64,000 nt of DNA, taken from NCBI RefSeq assembly GCF_003994475.1, contig NZ_RZNY01000001.1, forward strand, positions 1-64,000. The letters are read 5' to 3'. This DNA is from Paenibacillus anaericanus (lineage in GTDB: Bacteria > Bacillota > Bacilli > Paenibacillales > Paenibacillaceae). The notes beneath the pieces are model-generated. The model did no database searches, was not told where the DNA came from, and was given only the letters and a program-made list of their open reading frames with translations. Positions 16,798-25,224 of this stretch are shown in pieces. Within the stretch, counting starts at the first letter, position 1; the number at the start of each line of letters is the position of its first letter. The position numbers were made by a program, and so were the translations under genes.

Positions 16798-18159
16798 CTA
16801 AGTGGAGATGTCATTTTCCCAAGCTTCTACGAAATATTTAACCGCCATATCCTGATCTACTTTAAGAATACGATAGTAATTTGGATCCTGAGATCTGAAG
16901 GTTTCTTGATTTCCATCCTGAACTTTTATCCTGAATTGCATCCCGATGTCCCTTGGCAGTGTAAATGTCCCGCCATAACTACAATCAGATAGGCGCGGAA
17001 CCGCCAACTTATCAACGAATAGCGTATCAACTGAGTGCATTTTATAAGGAACTGTAATTAACAGAGAAAGTTGGACTTGCTCGTTCAAATGGGGAATTAT
17101 ATTATATCTTCCGACAACAGAATCAGCGCCATCATAAGCATATGACACCTCAGTTTTTCCAGTTTGTTGTGGAATGAGTGTTCCGTTTGGCTTAATCTCT
17201 AGAATATCATGGTGGTCAACGTGATAAATACCGGATAGATCAGTCATTACAAACCCACTATCGTAGGTTACAACAGCATTTGTCTTCACTTCCATTCCGG
17301 TCAAACCTAGTTCCTTCCTACCATATAGATGATTTGATACGGGATGGCCGATAGTTCCGAAGAAATAAAGCAATGGAGCATGCACACGTTGTGCCCAGTC
17401 CCTCTCAGTATGGGCCCCATTTGGAACTTCGTAATACATGAGGTTTTGACCAGGAACGAAGCCATCATCAATGAGCTGGTCTACTACTTTACGAACATGC
17501 TGAACGAGAATATTCGACTCGTTTTCCCCGATATCAATCCAAAGGGATAAGTTAGCCTTATCAACTTCAGGATAGCGTTTATAGAAGATTACTTCTTGTA
17601 AGCTGTTTAAATTGAGTCGAATGAAAAATGGAGAGAGAATTGCGAGCTTGGAAAAGATTTCAGGATTACGAAGGCCGATGTTATAAGTTACTAACCCTCC
17701 TAAAGAGGAGCCCATTAACGCCGTATGTTCTCTACCTGGTATCGTTGAAAAGGTGTTATCAATATAAGGTTTCAGTTCATCAATAATAAATCGTTCATAC
17801 AATTCTCCGCGAGTCTCGATATCGGGTGCTCCTTGAATCCCGAGTTCATCTAAAGAATGAGTATATTCATGAAGTCGTTCAGAGCCTCGATTATGTATAC
17901 CCACAATAATGATTTCTTTCATAAGTCCTTGTGAGACCAATCTGTCCGTTGTCTCATGAATCCTCCAAGAACTTCCGGAGAAAGGATTGGGCTCGAATAG
18001 GCCTTGTCCATCATGTAAATACAGAACCGGATAACCTTTATTACTTTGAGTATCATAGCTAGGCGGAAGATAGACTGTAATTCCACGTTCGTTTTGTAGA
18101 TATTCTGACTTTATGGGGCCAACATGAAGGATTCGACCTGTGAGATTGGACTGATTCAT
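16798..18159 (-). CDS. Esterase-D-type hydrolase with C-terminal beta domains (copy B)
   Basis: This 453-residue cytoplasmic protein has an alpha/beta-hydrolase of the putative esterase (EstD/Fes-like) family at about 15-280. The nucleophile elbow is GSSLG (Ser152), with a downstream Asp near 209 (IDIGENES) and His250 in GAHTERDW; YLHDGQ near residue 49 is typical of the family. After it come an Ig-like (BIG2-like) segment and an FRI-containing carbohydrate-module-like beta domain. A start three codons upstream (GTG 18168) is possible, but ATG 18159 has GAGGAG at 8 bases and overlaps the preceding stop as ATGA. It is a paralogue of the gene before it. Substrate is unknown; the C-terminal parts suggest a sugar-linked ester. 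Confidence 0.8.
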   Translation of the reverse strand: MNQSNLTGRILHVGPIKSEYLQNERGITVYLPPSYDTQSNKGYPVLYLHDGQGLFEPNPFSGSSWRIHETTDRLVSQGLMKEIIIVGIHNRGSERLHEYTHSLDELGIQGAPDIETRGELYERFIIDELKPYIDNTFSTIPGREHTALMGSSLGGLVTYNIGLRNPEIFSKLAILSPFFIRLNLNSLQEVIFYKRYPEVDKANLSLWIDIGENESNILVQHVRKVVDQLIDDGFVPGQNLMYYEVPNGAHTERDWAQRVHAPLLYFFGTIGHPVSNHLYGRKELGLTGMEVKTNAVVTYDSGFVMTDLSGIYHVDHHDILEIKPNGTLIPQQTGKTEVSYAYDGADSVVGRYNIIPHLNEQVQLSLLITVPYKMHSVDTLFVDKLAVPRLSDCSYGGTFTLPRDIGMQFRIKVQDGNQETFRSQDPNYYRILKVDQDMAVKYFVEAWENDIST

Positions 18160-19481
18160 TCTTCCCACTCCTCGACAATGAATTTCAAATGTTGATTATT
18201 TGTAGTTGAGAATCTACGACTCTCTTTTCTTTTCTCATGACTCCCGAATTTTTTGGATACCTTAATATCAAAGGTAAGATCACGTGGCAATATGAATCTT
18301 CCTTCATACAAGCCATCGCGTACTTTTTGAAGTTTTATGCCAGCATGAATATCTGTATCAGTTGGTGTGCTATCCGGCACCTCTACAGTAATGACTAGTT
18401 CAACAGCCTCAGAAATATGTTGTACGATCTCGATATTTGTACTAGCTTTTAGATTCTCAAAAGAAACAGATAAGTTCGTTAAACCCTCCCTATTCGGGGT
18501 TAAGGTACCATCCGATAAAATTGACACAATATCAGGTTGATCTATCGAATAATCAGCATGCAATAAACTCATTTTGAAGCCGGAATCATAGGTGACGGTG
18601 GGATATAATCGTAAATGTCGTTCATTTAGTCCAATGGTTGTTCTGCCAACAATATCTATACATTGCGGAGTTCCTATATCACCAAAGAAGTATAAGAAAA
18701 CGGAATATATTCGCTTTGCCCACTCCTCCTGAGTATGGCTTGCTTCTGGATCAAGCAAGAACACGAAATCTGATCCTGGGGTGAATCCAATATCAATGAA
18801 TTGATCCGCAACTGAACGGACATGTTTAACCATGAGTGTTCCTTCTGCGCCGCCCATATCCATCCAAACTTTAATGGGTGGAGTAGGCTTTTCATCAAAT
18901 TCTGTATAATTTTTTGTTTCAATCATGTCCTGATCTCCAGATTCAAGTGACACCAACTCGGTTTGGACAAAAAATGGCGAGAGAATTCCGATTTTTCCAA
19001 ACACATCTGGACGACGAAATCCAATATGATAGGAAACTAACCCGCCAGCAGAAGACCCTAACATCGCGGTATTTTGTTGATCTGACAATGTTCTAAACCG
19101 AATATCAATCAAAGGTTTAAGTTCCTCAACTATAAAACGTTCATAGAGCTCTCCGGCACATTTATAATGGTAGCGCTCTTCTACATCCTGATTATAGTGA
19201 AAATACTCTGTTACCCTCAAATGAGAAACGGAAGATATAGCGACAATTATGATCTCCTGCATCATTCCTTCGCTGATTAAGTGGTCTGCTGCAATGTGTA
19301 GATCCCATGATCCACCTTGTAGGTCTCCTTGAAATGCATGCTGACCGTCGTGTACATAAAGAACAGGATATTGTTTATTAAGTGAGCTCTCATAAGAAGG
19401 GGGTAAATAAATAATGATATCCCTACTGCTTTGCAGAAATTTTGAATTCAGATTTTCGAAAGTAACAAAACTTGATTTCAT
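18156..19481 (-). CDS. Esterase-D-type hydrolase with C-terminal beta domains (copy A)
   Basis: A 441-residue paralogue of the next gene, first in the operon. The hydrolase part has YVHDGQ near residue 42, the elbow GSSAG with Ser144, Asp208 (WMDMGG) and His249 (EASHTQEEW). Residues from about 285 form an Ig-like segment with IDQPDIVSILSDGTLTPN, followed by a final beta domain whose strand pattern (VTVEVPDSTPTDTDI, then GRFILPRDLTFDIKV) resembles starch-binding or CBM48/CBM20-like modules. No signal peptide is seen. The AGGAGGAATCGT site precedes the ATG. The last two domains are assigned by pattern only. The pair probably removes acyl groups from an imported carbohydrate or siderophore-like compound. 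Confidence 0.8.
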   Translation of the reverse strand: MKSSFVTFENLNSKFLQSSRDIIIYLPPSYESSLNKQYPVLYVHDGQHAFQGDLQGGSWDLHIAADHLISEGMMQEIIIVAISSVSHLRVTEYFHYNQDVEERYHYKCAGELYERFIVEELKPLIDIRFRTLSDQQNTAMLGSSAGGLVSYHIGFRRPDVFGKIGILSPFFVQTELVSLESGDQDMIETKNYTEFDEKPTPPIKVWMDMGGAEGTLMVKHVRSVADQFIDIGFTPGSDFVFLLDPEASHTQEEWAKRIYSVFLYFFGDIGTPQCIDIVGRTTIGLNERHLRLYPTVTYDSGFKMSLLHADYSIDQPDIVSILSDGTLTPNREGLTNLSVSFENLKASTNIEIVQHISEAVELVITVEVPDSTPTDTDIHAGIKLQKVRDGLYEGRFILPRDLTFDIKVSKKFGSHEKRKESRRFSTTNNQHLKFIVEEWEE

Positions 19482-19519
19482 ACGATTCCTCCTCTTTACT
19501 TATTCGATTAAGTTCTTAT

Positions 19520-19576
19520 ACTTATACGTATAAGTTAATATGGGGAGATTATATCTACTTCTCATTTTTTTGTCAA
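19520..19576 (-). promoter_or_regulatory. Consensus promoter and palindromic operator of the esterase operon
   Basis: On the minus strand TTGACA (19576-19571), exactly 17 bases, then TATAAT (19553-19548) is a perfect sigma-A promoter. A perfect 16-base palindrome, ACTTATACGTATAAGT (19520-19535), with a LacI-like central CG, sits about 6-21 bases after the start point. Such a strong promoter with a downstream operator implies tight repression, probably by the LacI protein at 15716. Confidence 0.75.
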
Positions 19577-19592
19577 TGAAGGGGGAGTTTGG

Positions 19593-20963
19593 GTGAAGAA
19601 TACGGGTAGTAACTTATCGATGTTTGCACTGACTTGGCCCATATTTATTGAAATGCTCTTGGGTATGCTTATGGGCAACATCGATACTTTCATGCTTAGT
19701 CATTATTCAGATCAGGCAGTGGCTTCAGTGGGGGTAGCGAATCAAATTTTATTTTTTATAAACTTAATGTTTAATGTTGTGTCAGCGGGTACGAGTATTA
19801 TTATTGCCCAGAATTTAGGGGCAGGCAGGGAGAAATCTGCGACAGAAGTGGCTTCCGTAGCCATTGTTTTAAATATGTTATTTGGGATTCTAGTGAGTGG
19901 ACTGCTACTAGGTGGTGGAAAATTTGTATTCCGTCTCATGAACATTCCAGAAGAATTAGCTCCAGATGCCACAACTTATTTATTGATTACTGGTGGTTTT
20001 GTGTTCATTGAGGCTGTGCGGTTAACTTTGTCGACCATTATCCGTAGTTATGGATTGACTCGTTTGACGATGTACGTAGCTCTTGGAATTAATGTGATTC
20101 ATTTGGGTGGCAATTATGCGGTTTTATATGGGTCGTTCGGAGCGCCGTTCTCTGGGATTACAGGTGTAGCCATGTCCACAGTGCTCTCCCGATTGATCGG
20201 TTTAGTTCTCCTGCTTATCTTGCTGAGGATAAAAACGGATTTCACTTGGAAGCCGCGGGAATTGCGAGGGGCAACAATTCGAACTCATGCTTCAGCGTTA
20301 TTTAAAATTGGAATTCCAACAGCGGGGGAGAGTTTTTTTTCGACTTTGGCCCAAATTTGTATTACTTCTTTTATTGCTCTTTTAGGTACCCAGGCACTAT
20401 CAGCTAAAATTTATGCTCAGAATATCGGGATGTTCAACAACCTCTTCACCATCTCCCTCGCACTGGCAACGGAAATTTTGATTGGTCGATACGTTGGTGC
20501 CAAGTTGTTTGATGATGCTTACAGGAGAGGCAAGATATATGTTAGAGCTGCTGCAATGTTGTCAGCTGGTTCAGCTTTACTGATTGCTTTAAGCTCCAGT
20601 TTTTTGATTTCGTTATTTACGAATAATGAAGTAATCATTAGTCAGGCGATGCAACTATTATGGCTAGCGGTATTATTGGAATCGGGGAGGTCAGGTAATC
20701 TGATCCTGATCAATGCACTGCGTGCAGCAGGTGACGTGAAGGTTCCCGTATATATTAGCGTATCGTCTGTATGGATTGTCAGTGTTTCACTATCCTATGT
20801 GCTCGGAGTGTATTTCGGATTTGGAATGGTGGGAGTGTATATTGCCTTTATAGCTGATGAATGGATTAAAACGTTCCTGTTAAGGCGTCGATGGAAATCG
20901 CGCCGTTGGGAGAGAATAGATCTGATCGGACGAGATCAAGTATCAGGAATTAGTCCATTTTAG
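19593..20963 (+). CDS. MATE-family efflux transporter
   Basis: A 456-residue polytopic membrane protein with about twelve segments and the two-lobed MATE pattern (for example WPIFIEMLLGMLMGNIDTFMLS near the start, split as WPIFIEMLLGMLMG). It should export cationic drugs or metabolites using Na+ or H+. GTG start with GGGGGAG upstream. It diverges from the esterase operon and shares its control region, so the esterase substrate or product might be what it exports, but that is only positional. No terminator stands out after it. Confidence 0.87.
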   Translation: MKNTGSNLSMFALTWPIFIEMLLGMLMGNIDTFMLSHYSDQAVASVGVANQILFFINLMFNVVSAGTSIIIAQNLGAGREKSATEVASVAIVLNMLFGILVSGLLLGGGKFVFRLMNIPEELAPDATTYLLITGGFVFIEAVRLTLSTIIRSYGLTRLTMYVALGINVIHLGGNYAVLYGSFGAPFSGITGVAMSTVLSRLIGLVLLLILLRIKTDFTWKPRELRGATIRTHASALFKIGIPTAGESFFSTLAQICITSFIALLGTQALSAKIYAQNIGMFNNLFTISLALATEILIGRYVGAKLFDDAYRRGKIYVRAAAMLSAGSALLIALSSSFLISLFTNNEVIISQAMQLLWLAVLLESGRSGNLILINALRAAGDVKVPVYISVSSVWIVSVSLSYVLGVYFGFGMVGVYIAFIADEWIKTFLLRRRWKSRRWERIDLIGRDQVSGISPF

Positions 20964-21090
20964 GATAATGATCTGATGTGCTAATTGCGAATAAAATAGA
21001 ATTTCATGGCTTATTTTGACAATGAAGACCTAAAAAAGTCCTGATTTTTAGTGTTCCGAATAATTTTTTAGATACAAAACTTTCATTTAT

Positions 21091-21116
21091 TGATACTTTT
21101 TACTCAGATACCCGTA
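21091..21116 (+). promoter_or_regulatory. Sigma-W-like promoter of nfeD-SPFH
   Basis: TGATAC (21091-21096), a 16-base spacer and CGTA (21113-21116) match the sigma-W consensus TGAAAC-N16-CGTA at 9 of 10 positions. In B. subtilis the nfeD-flotillin operon yuaF-floT is a known sigma-W target, so the match is meaningful. Confidence 0.65.
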
Positions 21117-21155
21117 TACTATTAGTATAATGCGGAAAGGTGGTGCATCTACTAG

Positions 21156-21590
21156 ATGGATGCATGGGTAGTTTGGTTAATTGCCGCAGGAGTTCTGTTG
21201 GTGTTTGAAATGATGACGCTAACTTTCTATCTTCTCTGGTTGAGTCTAGGTGCTGCGGTCGCAGCGATTATCGCACTCATTACTCCAGAGGGATTCCTGT
21301 TGCAGGTGTTGGTTGGTTGTTTGGTTGCTTTGGGTTTGACTTTTTTTACAAAGCCAATTGTCAAAAAGCTTCGTGCTTCAAAAGGATTTCAGGATACTGG
21401 GACCGAATTAGTAGGAAAGCAAGGAGTAGTGGTCGAACCGATCGAGCAAGGCCAGTATGGTATTGTGAAGGTTGGGGGAGATACCTGGAGCGCCATCTCA
21501 ACACAGACTCTACGTAAGGATGAACGGGTGCGCGTGCTGGAACGAAGCAGTACCATTATCGAAGTGGAAAGATGGGAGGAAATTATTTAA
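21156..21590 (+). CDS. NfeD-family membrane protein
   Basis: A 144-residue protein with two or three N-terminal membrane segments (about 3-65) and a C-terminal soluble OB-fold domain (LVGKQGVVVEPIEQGQYGIVKVGGDTW, here given in part as GQYGIVKVGGDTW) typical of short NfeD proteins such as YuaF. Partner proteins are SPFH/flotillins that organise membrane microdomains. Its stop overlaps the next start (TAATG), so the two are coupled. AAAGGTGG ribosome site upstream. Likely expressed from the sigma-W-like promoter 40 bases ahead. Confidence 0.85.
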   Translation: MDAWVVWLIAAGVLLVFEMMTLTFYLLWLSLGAAVAAIIALITPEGFLLQVLVGCLVALGLTFFTKPIVKKLRASKGFQDTGTELVGKQGVVVEPIEQGQYGIVKVGGDTWSAISTQTLRKDERVRVLERSSTIIEVERWEEII

Positions 21591-22525
21591 TGGAATGGGC
21601 AATTATAGTCGTCGTTCTTCTAGTAGTAGTTGTATTTATCTCACTTACAGTCAAAGTAGTACCACAGCAGCGGGTAGGTGTCGTAGAACGACTAGGTAAA
21701 TTTCACCGTTTACTAACGCCGGGTCTTAACATTCTGATTCCGGTTATCGATCAAGTACGTGTTAATCATGATCTACGGATTCAACAAGCTAATGTACCAC
21801 CACAAACCGTAATTACGAAAGATAACGTTCAAGTACAGATCGATACGATTATTTTCTATCAAGTCGTAGGTCCTGAACAAGCTACTTATGGTATCTCCGA
21901 TTATGTATATGGTGTTAGAAACATTTCAACAGCTACAATGCGTCAAATTATCGGTAAGCTGGAACTGGATGAAACATTGTCCGGCCGTGAGAAAATCTCA
22001 ACTGAAATCCGGGTTGCCCTGGATGAGGCCACTGAGAAGTGGGGCGTAAGAATTGAGCGGGTTGAAGTTATTGATATTAAACCACCTTTAGATATTCAAG
22101 AGTCGATGGACAAACAAATGAAAGCTGAGCGTAGCAAGCGTGCTATCGTTCTGGAAGCTGAAGCTGCTAAGCAGGATATGATTCTGCGCGCAGAAGGGGA
22201 TAAGCAAAGTAAGATCCTCAAGGCGGAAGGGGATAAGGAAGCTCGTATTCGTGAAGCAGAAGGTTTACGTCAAGCTCAAGAATTGGAAGCACTCGGGGAA
22301 GCAGCTGCTATTAGATCAGTAGCCGAGGCTGAGAAGGCACGGATTGAGTTCTTGGCAAGCGCTGGATTGAATGAGCAAATTTTGGCTTATCGTTCCTTTG
22401 AGGCATTGGGTGATATCGCTAAAGGACCTGCAAATAAAGTATTTATTCCTTCGAATGCGATCGAGACGCTGGGTAGCTTAGGAGCTATCGGTGAAATCTT
22501 CAAAGCAAGCAAAGAGACTAAATAA
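21590..22525 (+). CDS. SPFH-domain (band 7/slipin-type) membrane protein
   Basis: A 311-residue protein: one N-terminal membrane segment (about 3-22), an SPFH domain (about 25-190, with VVPQQRVGVVERLGKFHRLL, given as QRVGVVERLGKFHRLL) and an Ala/Glu/Lys-rich coiled coil (about 185-260). It resembles QmcA/stomatin-like proteins that scaffold membranes and regulate proteases. ATG at 21590 has GGGAGG at 10 bases and overlaps the nfeD stop; the longer frame from 21572 lacks a ribosome site. With nfeD it forms a two-gene operon ending at the hairpin at 22550, converging on pspA. Confidence 0.87.
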   Translation: MEWAIIVVVLLVVVVFISLTVKVVPQQRVGVVERLGKFHRLLTPGLNILIPVIDQVRVNHDLRIQQANVPPQTVITKDNVQVQIDTIIFYQVVGPEQATYGISDYVYGVRNISTATMRQIIGKLELDETLSGREKISTEIRVALDEATEKWGVRIERVEVIDIKPPLDIQESMDKQMKAERSKRAIVLEAEAAKQDMILRAEGDKQSKILKAEGDKEARIREAEGLRQAQELEALGEAAAIRSVAEAEKARIEFLASAGLNEQILAYRSFEALGDIAKGPANKVFIPSNAIETLGSLGAIGEIFKASKETK

Positions 22526-22549
22526 TTAACTTCAATACAGATGCAATGG

Positions 22550-22581
22550 AAGAGCCCAGGATACTTACATCCTGGGCTCTT
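22550..22581. terminator. Hairpin between convergent SPFH and pspA genes
   Basis: AAGAGCCCAGGAT (22550-22562) pairs perfectly with 22569-22581 over 13 bases. T-runs are weak on both sides. Confidence 0.7.
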
Positions 22582-22635
22582 CTTATAGCTCTAAAAAATT
22601 GCCTGGTAAATGATCTGATTCTACAGATCTAAGAT

Positions 22636-23304
22636 TTATTTCGAGGACAATTTGTTCTTCAAACGCTGGATTTCATCGCGGACTGCGGAGTCATCTACTG
22701 CTGGAGTAGAATTAATACTCTCGCTAGGCGAGTATTGATGGCCAGAGACCTCAGCACCAGCTTCCCAAGCTAGAATTTTTTCTTCCATTCGTTGAAATCC
22801 TTTAGCTGCATCGCCACTTTCTATGCCGCGGCTGAAGTTAGGACGTTCAGCTTGTGCACGTTCCTTCGCTTTACGTGCTCTTTCCGCTAATTCGTTTTGC
22901 TTCTCTTTCAGACGATCGTATTCCTCTTTGCCTTCTTTCAGGCGAATTTCTAACTCAATTACTCGGCCTCTAGCTTCTTCCGCTTCAGTTGCAAACTGTG
23001 CGGCTTGCTCCTCATAGTTGATCTTAGCTACAGCAGCTTGACGGGCACGATCTTCGTCTCCCGCTTCTAGTGCTGCCAAGGCATCTAACTCGAATTTTTT
23101 CGATGTTGCTTCTGCCTCAGAATTCTTTCTTTTCAGAATACTAGCCGTCATCTTCTGTTCTTTGAGCATGTTTTCTGCTGCAGCGATATCTCCCTCCAGG
23201 TTACGTAAATATTGTCCTGTCATCATTACGGGATCTTCTACTTTGTTCAATACTTCATGGATCGTAGCTTTGGTTAAATTAGATAATCTGTCGAATAGGT
23301 TCAT
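22636..23304 (-). CDS. pspA: PspA/IM30 family envelope-stress protein
   Basis: A 222-residue, almost wholly helical protein rich in Glu, Lys, Arg and Ala, opening MNLFDRLSNLTKATIHEVLNKVEDP (partly quoted: LFDRLSNLTKATI), as in PspA/Vipp1. Such proteins form ESCRT-III-like coats on damaged membranes. The N-terminal amphipathic helix, long hairpin (25-145) and a C-terminal part with a short conserved end (RDEIQRLKNKL) are seen. It follows the pspC-like gene by 29 bases on the same strand. Together with the convergent NfeD-SPFH pair it forms a membrane-stress neighbourhood. Confidence 0.88.
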   Translation of the reverse strand: MNLFDRLSNLTKATIHEVLNKVEDPVMMTGQYLRNLEGDIAAAENMLKEQKMTASILKRKNSEAEATSKKFELDALAALEAGDEDRARQAAVAKINYEEQAAQFATEAEEARGRVIELEIRLKEGKEEYDRLKEKQNELAERARKAKERAQAERPNFSRGIESGDAAKGFQRMEEKILAWEAGAEVSGHQYSPSESINSTPAVDDSAVRDEIQRLKNKLSSK

Positions 23305-23333
23305 TTTATTCGCTCCTTTAGGATAATTAGAAT

Positions 23334-23558
23334 TTAATAACTTGAGAATTGGTCATTAGGTCCGAAACCGTAGGTTGGCTCTTTGGGCACGATGATACTA
23401 CCGAGCAGGTACAAGGCAACTACAGTACCGAAACTGAACAATACTGCTACTACTGCAACTAGCCGTACTACTGTAGGATCTATTCCAAGCCACTGAGCCA
23501 CCCCTGCGCATAATCCACTGACTTGTTTATCTGTCACAGATCGATATAACCTTTTCAT
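23334..23558 (-). CDS. PspC-domain membrane protein
   Basis: A 74-residue protein consisting of a single PspC domain: KRLYRSVTDKQVSGLCAGVAQWLGID, shown in part as GLCAGVAQWLGID, then one membrane segment (about 30-55). PspC proteins sit in the membrane and act with PspA in envelope-stress control. It is the first gene of the two-gene unit with pspA. A GGAAAGTGAG ribosome site precedes the ATG. Confidence 0.85.
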   Translation of the reverse strand: MKRLYRSVTDKQVSGLCAGVAQWLGIDPTVVRLVAVVAVLFSFGTVVALYLLGSIIVPKEPTYGFGPNDQFSSY

Positions 23559-23817
23559 ATACTAACCACTCACTTTCCTTTTATGATTTTATGGCGAAGG
23601 TAATTGTATTTGTCCGTTGTTCATGTCTTTATTCTAACGGGATTCGTGGCGCCTGATAACGGCCTGCAGACCGTTTGTAGACTGGACTTTGGTCGAGGAA
23701 GTTCCTAGTCAAGAAGTCTGGGCTGGCATAAAATGGCTAAATCGTAGTATAACAATAGGGAAGCTGTTTCATCGGATGGATCAACATAAGATCACAATAA
23801 GAAGGGAAGTGCGGTAC

Positions 23818-24363
23818 ATGAGTATTGCAATTTTACACGGCAGCACAAGAGAGGATGGGAATACCGAGGAACTAGCGAAACTGGTTCTTGAAGGGATTCC
23901 ACATACGGAAATTAAACTTCGCGATAAGACGATATTACCGATTCACGATCAAAGGCATGATGAAGGTGGTTTTGATGCAGTAGATGACGATTATGATGGG
24001 ATTATAAGACAAGTATTAGAACATGACGTTCTTATTTTCACCACTCCGGTATATTGGTATGGGATTTCTGGAATTTTAAAAAATTTCATCGACCGCTGGT
24101 CACAAAGCTTACGAGCACCTGATTACGATTTGAAGGCTATTCTCGCTAAGAAAAAGGCATATGTTATTACTGTTGGGGGAGATAATCCGAGAATTAAAGC
24201 ATTACCCCTAATTCAACAATTGAAATATACATTTGATTATGTTGGCCTCCCTTTTGAAGGGTACATTATCGGTAAAGCCAGCAGACCGGGTGATATGAAG
24301 AAGGACTCGAGAGCAGCCGTGGAAGCAGCGTGGTTGAATGCCGAGTTGAAGTCTCTGGTATAG
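23818..24363 (+). CDS. Flavodoxin-fold NAD(P)H-dependent oxidoreductase
   Basis: A 181-residue flavin reductase-like protein. The FMN phosphate loop is GSTREDGNTEE (about 8-18) and the second flavin contact is TTPVYWYGISGILKNFIDRW (about 77-96, given in full at 20 residues). The frame extends upstream to 23689, but the first 43 residues would be atypical, and ATG 23818 has AGAAGGGAAG at proper distance. It probably reduces quinones, nitro compounds or flavin with NAD(P)H; the substrate cannot be told. It is a single-gene unit with a terminator. Gap 23559-23817 holds nothing else visible. Confidence 0.82.
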   Translation: MSIAILHGSTREDGNTEELAKLVLEGIPHTEIKLRDKTILPIHDQRHDEGGFDAVDDDYDGIIRQVLEHDVLIFTTPVYWYGISGILKNFIDRWSQSLRAPDYDLKAILAKKKAYVITVGGDNPRIKALPLIQQLKYTFDYVGLPFEGYIIGKASRPGDMKKDSRAAVEAAWLNAELKSLV

Positions 24364-24386
24364 GAAATAGCGAACAATGAACAGTA

Positions 24387-24415
24387 AAAGGAGGGGCGTA
24401 AAGCGCCTCTCCTTT
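24387..24415 (+). terminator. Terminator after the flavin reductase gene
   Basis: AAAGGAGGGGCG (24387-24398) pairs with CGCCTCTCCTTT (24404-24415) with one G-U pair. The T-run is short. Confidence 0.7.
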
Positions 24416-24479
24416 ATACAGATTTAACAATGTTAAATTACAATAAGGTAGCATGATGTTATTTAAGGAGGACGAAATT

Positions 24480-25205
24480 TTGACTACTAACATAATTAAT
24501 TTTGCGCATCGCGGGGCAGCAGGACTCTACCCGGAGAACACGATGATTTCATTTGCCCGTGCCCTAGAACTTGGAGCAACTGGGATTGAGACGGATGTAC
24601 AAGTGACGAAGGATGGACATTTGATATTGATTCATGATGAGAACCTGCACCGTACGGCAGGGGTTGCGGCATGGGTAAAGGATTTGACACTAGAGGAAGT
24701 GAAATCGCATGAAGCTGGTTCGTGGTTTCATGAAGATTACCGTGGAGAGCAAATTCCTACACTTGAGGAACTGCTAGAGCTTGTGAAATCCAGTGATACC
24801 ATCATTAATTTGGAACTTAAGAATGGTATCGTCATGTATCCCGATATCGAGAAAAAAGTAATTGAGACAGTGCAAAGATATGAAATGTCGGAACGAGTTA
24901 TTATTTCTAGTTTTAATCATTATTCTTTGGTGGAATGTAAGAAGCTTGCGCCGGAAATCCGTACAGGCATTCTGTATATGGAAGGTTTATATGAGCCATG
25001 GGATTATGCAAAGCGGATAGGAGCAGATGCACTGCATGCCAATAAGTTTGCCGTAATTCCAGAACTCGTCGCAGCTGCTGCGGAGCAGGGAGTAGTTTAT
25101 CATGCATTTACTGTTAACGAGCAAAGTGAAATGAAAGCACTAATTAAGGCGGGAGTAGCCGGAATCATTACAGATTATCCAGACCGTTTGGCAGAACTTT
25201 TATAA
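24480..25205 (+). CDS. Glycerophosphodiester phosphodiesterase
   Basis: A 241-residue GDPD-family enzyme that should hydrolyse glycerophosphodiesters to glycerol 3-phosphate and an alcohol in the cytoplasm. The catalytic block is AHRGAAGLYPENT with the His-Arg and Glu-Asn pairs, then GIETDVQVTKDGHLILIHD (metal ligands Glu and Asp, second His). The frame begins at 24453, but TTG 24480 has AAGGAGG (24465-24471) at nine bases and removes a non-conserved nine-residue head. The MFS transporter gene follows after 19 bases and is probably co-transcribed. Confidence 0.88.
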   Translation: MTTNIINFAHRGAAGLYPENTMISFARALELGATGIETDVQVTKDGHLILIHDENLHRTAGVAAWVKDLTLEEVKSHEAGSWFHEDYRGEQIPTLEELLELVKSSDTIINLELKNGIVMYPDIEKKVIETVQRYEMSERVIISSFNHYSLVECKKLAPEIRTGILYMEGLYEPWDYAKRIGADALHANKFAVIPELVAAAAEQGVVYHAFTVNEQSEMKALIKAGVAGIITDYPDRLAELL

Positions 25206-25224
25206 TTATTAGGAGTGTGATGGG

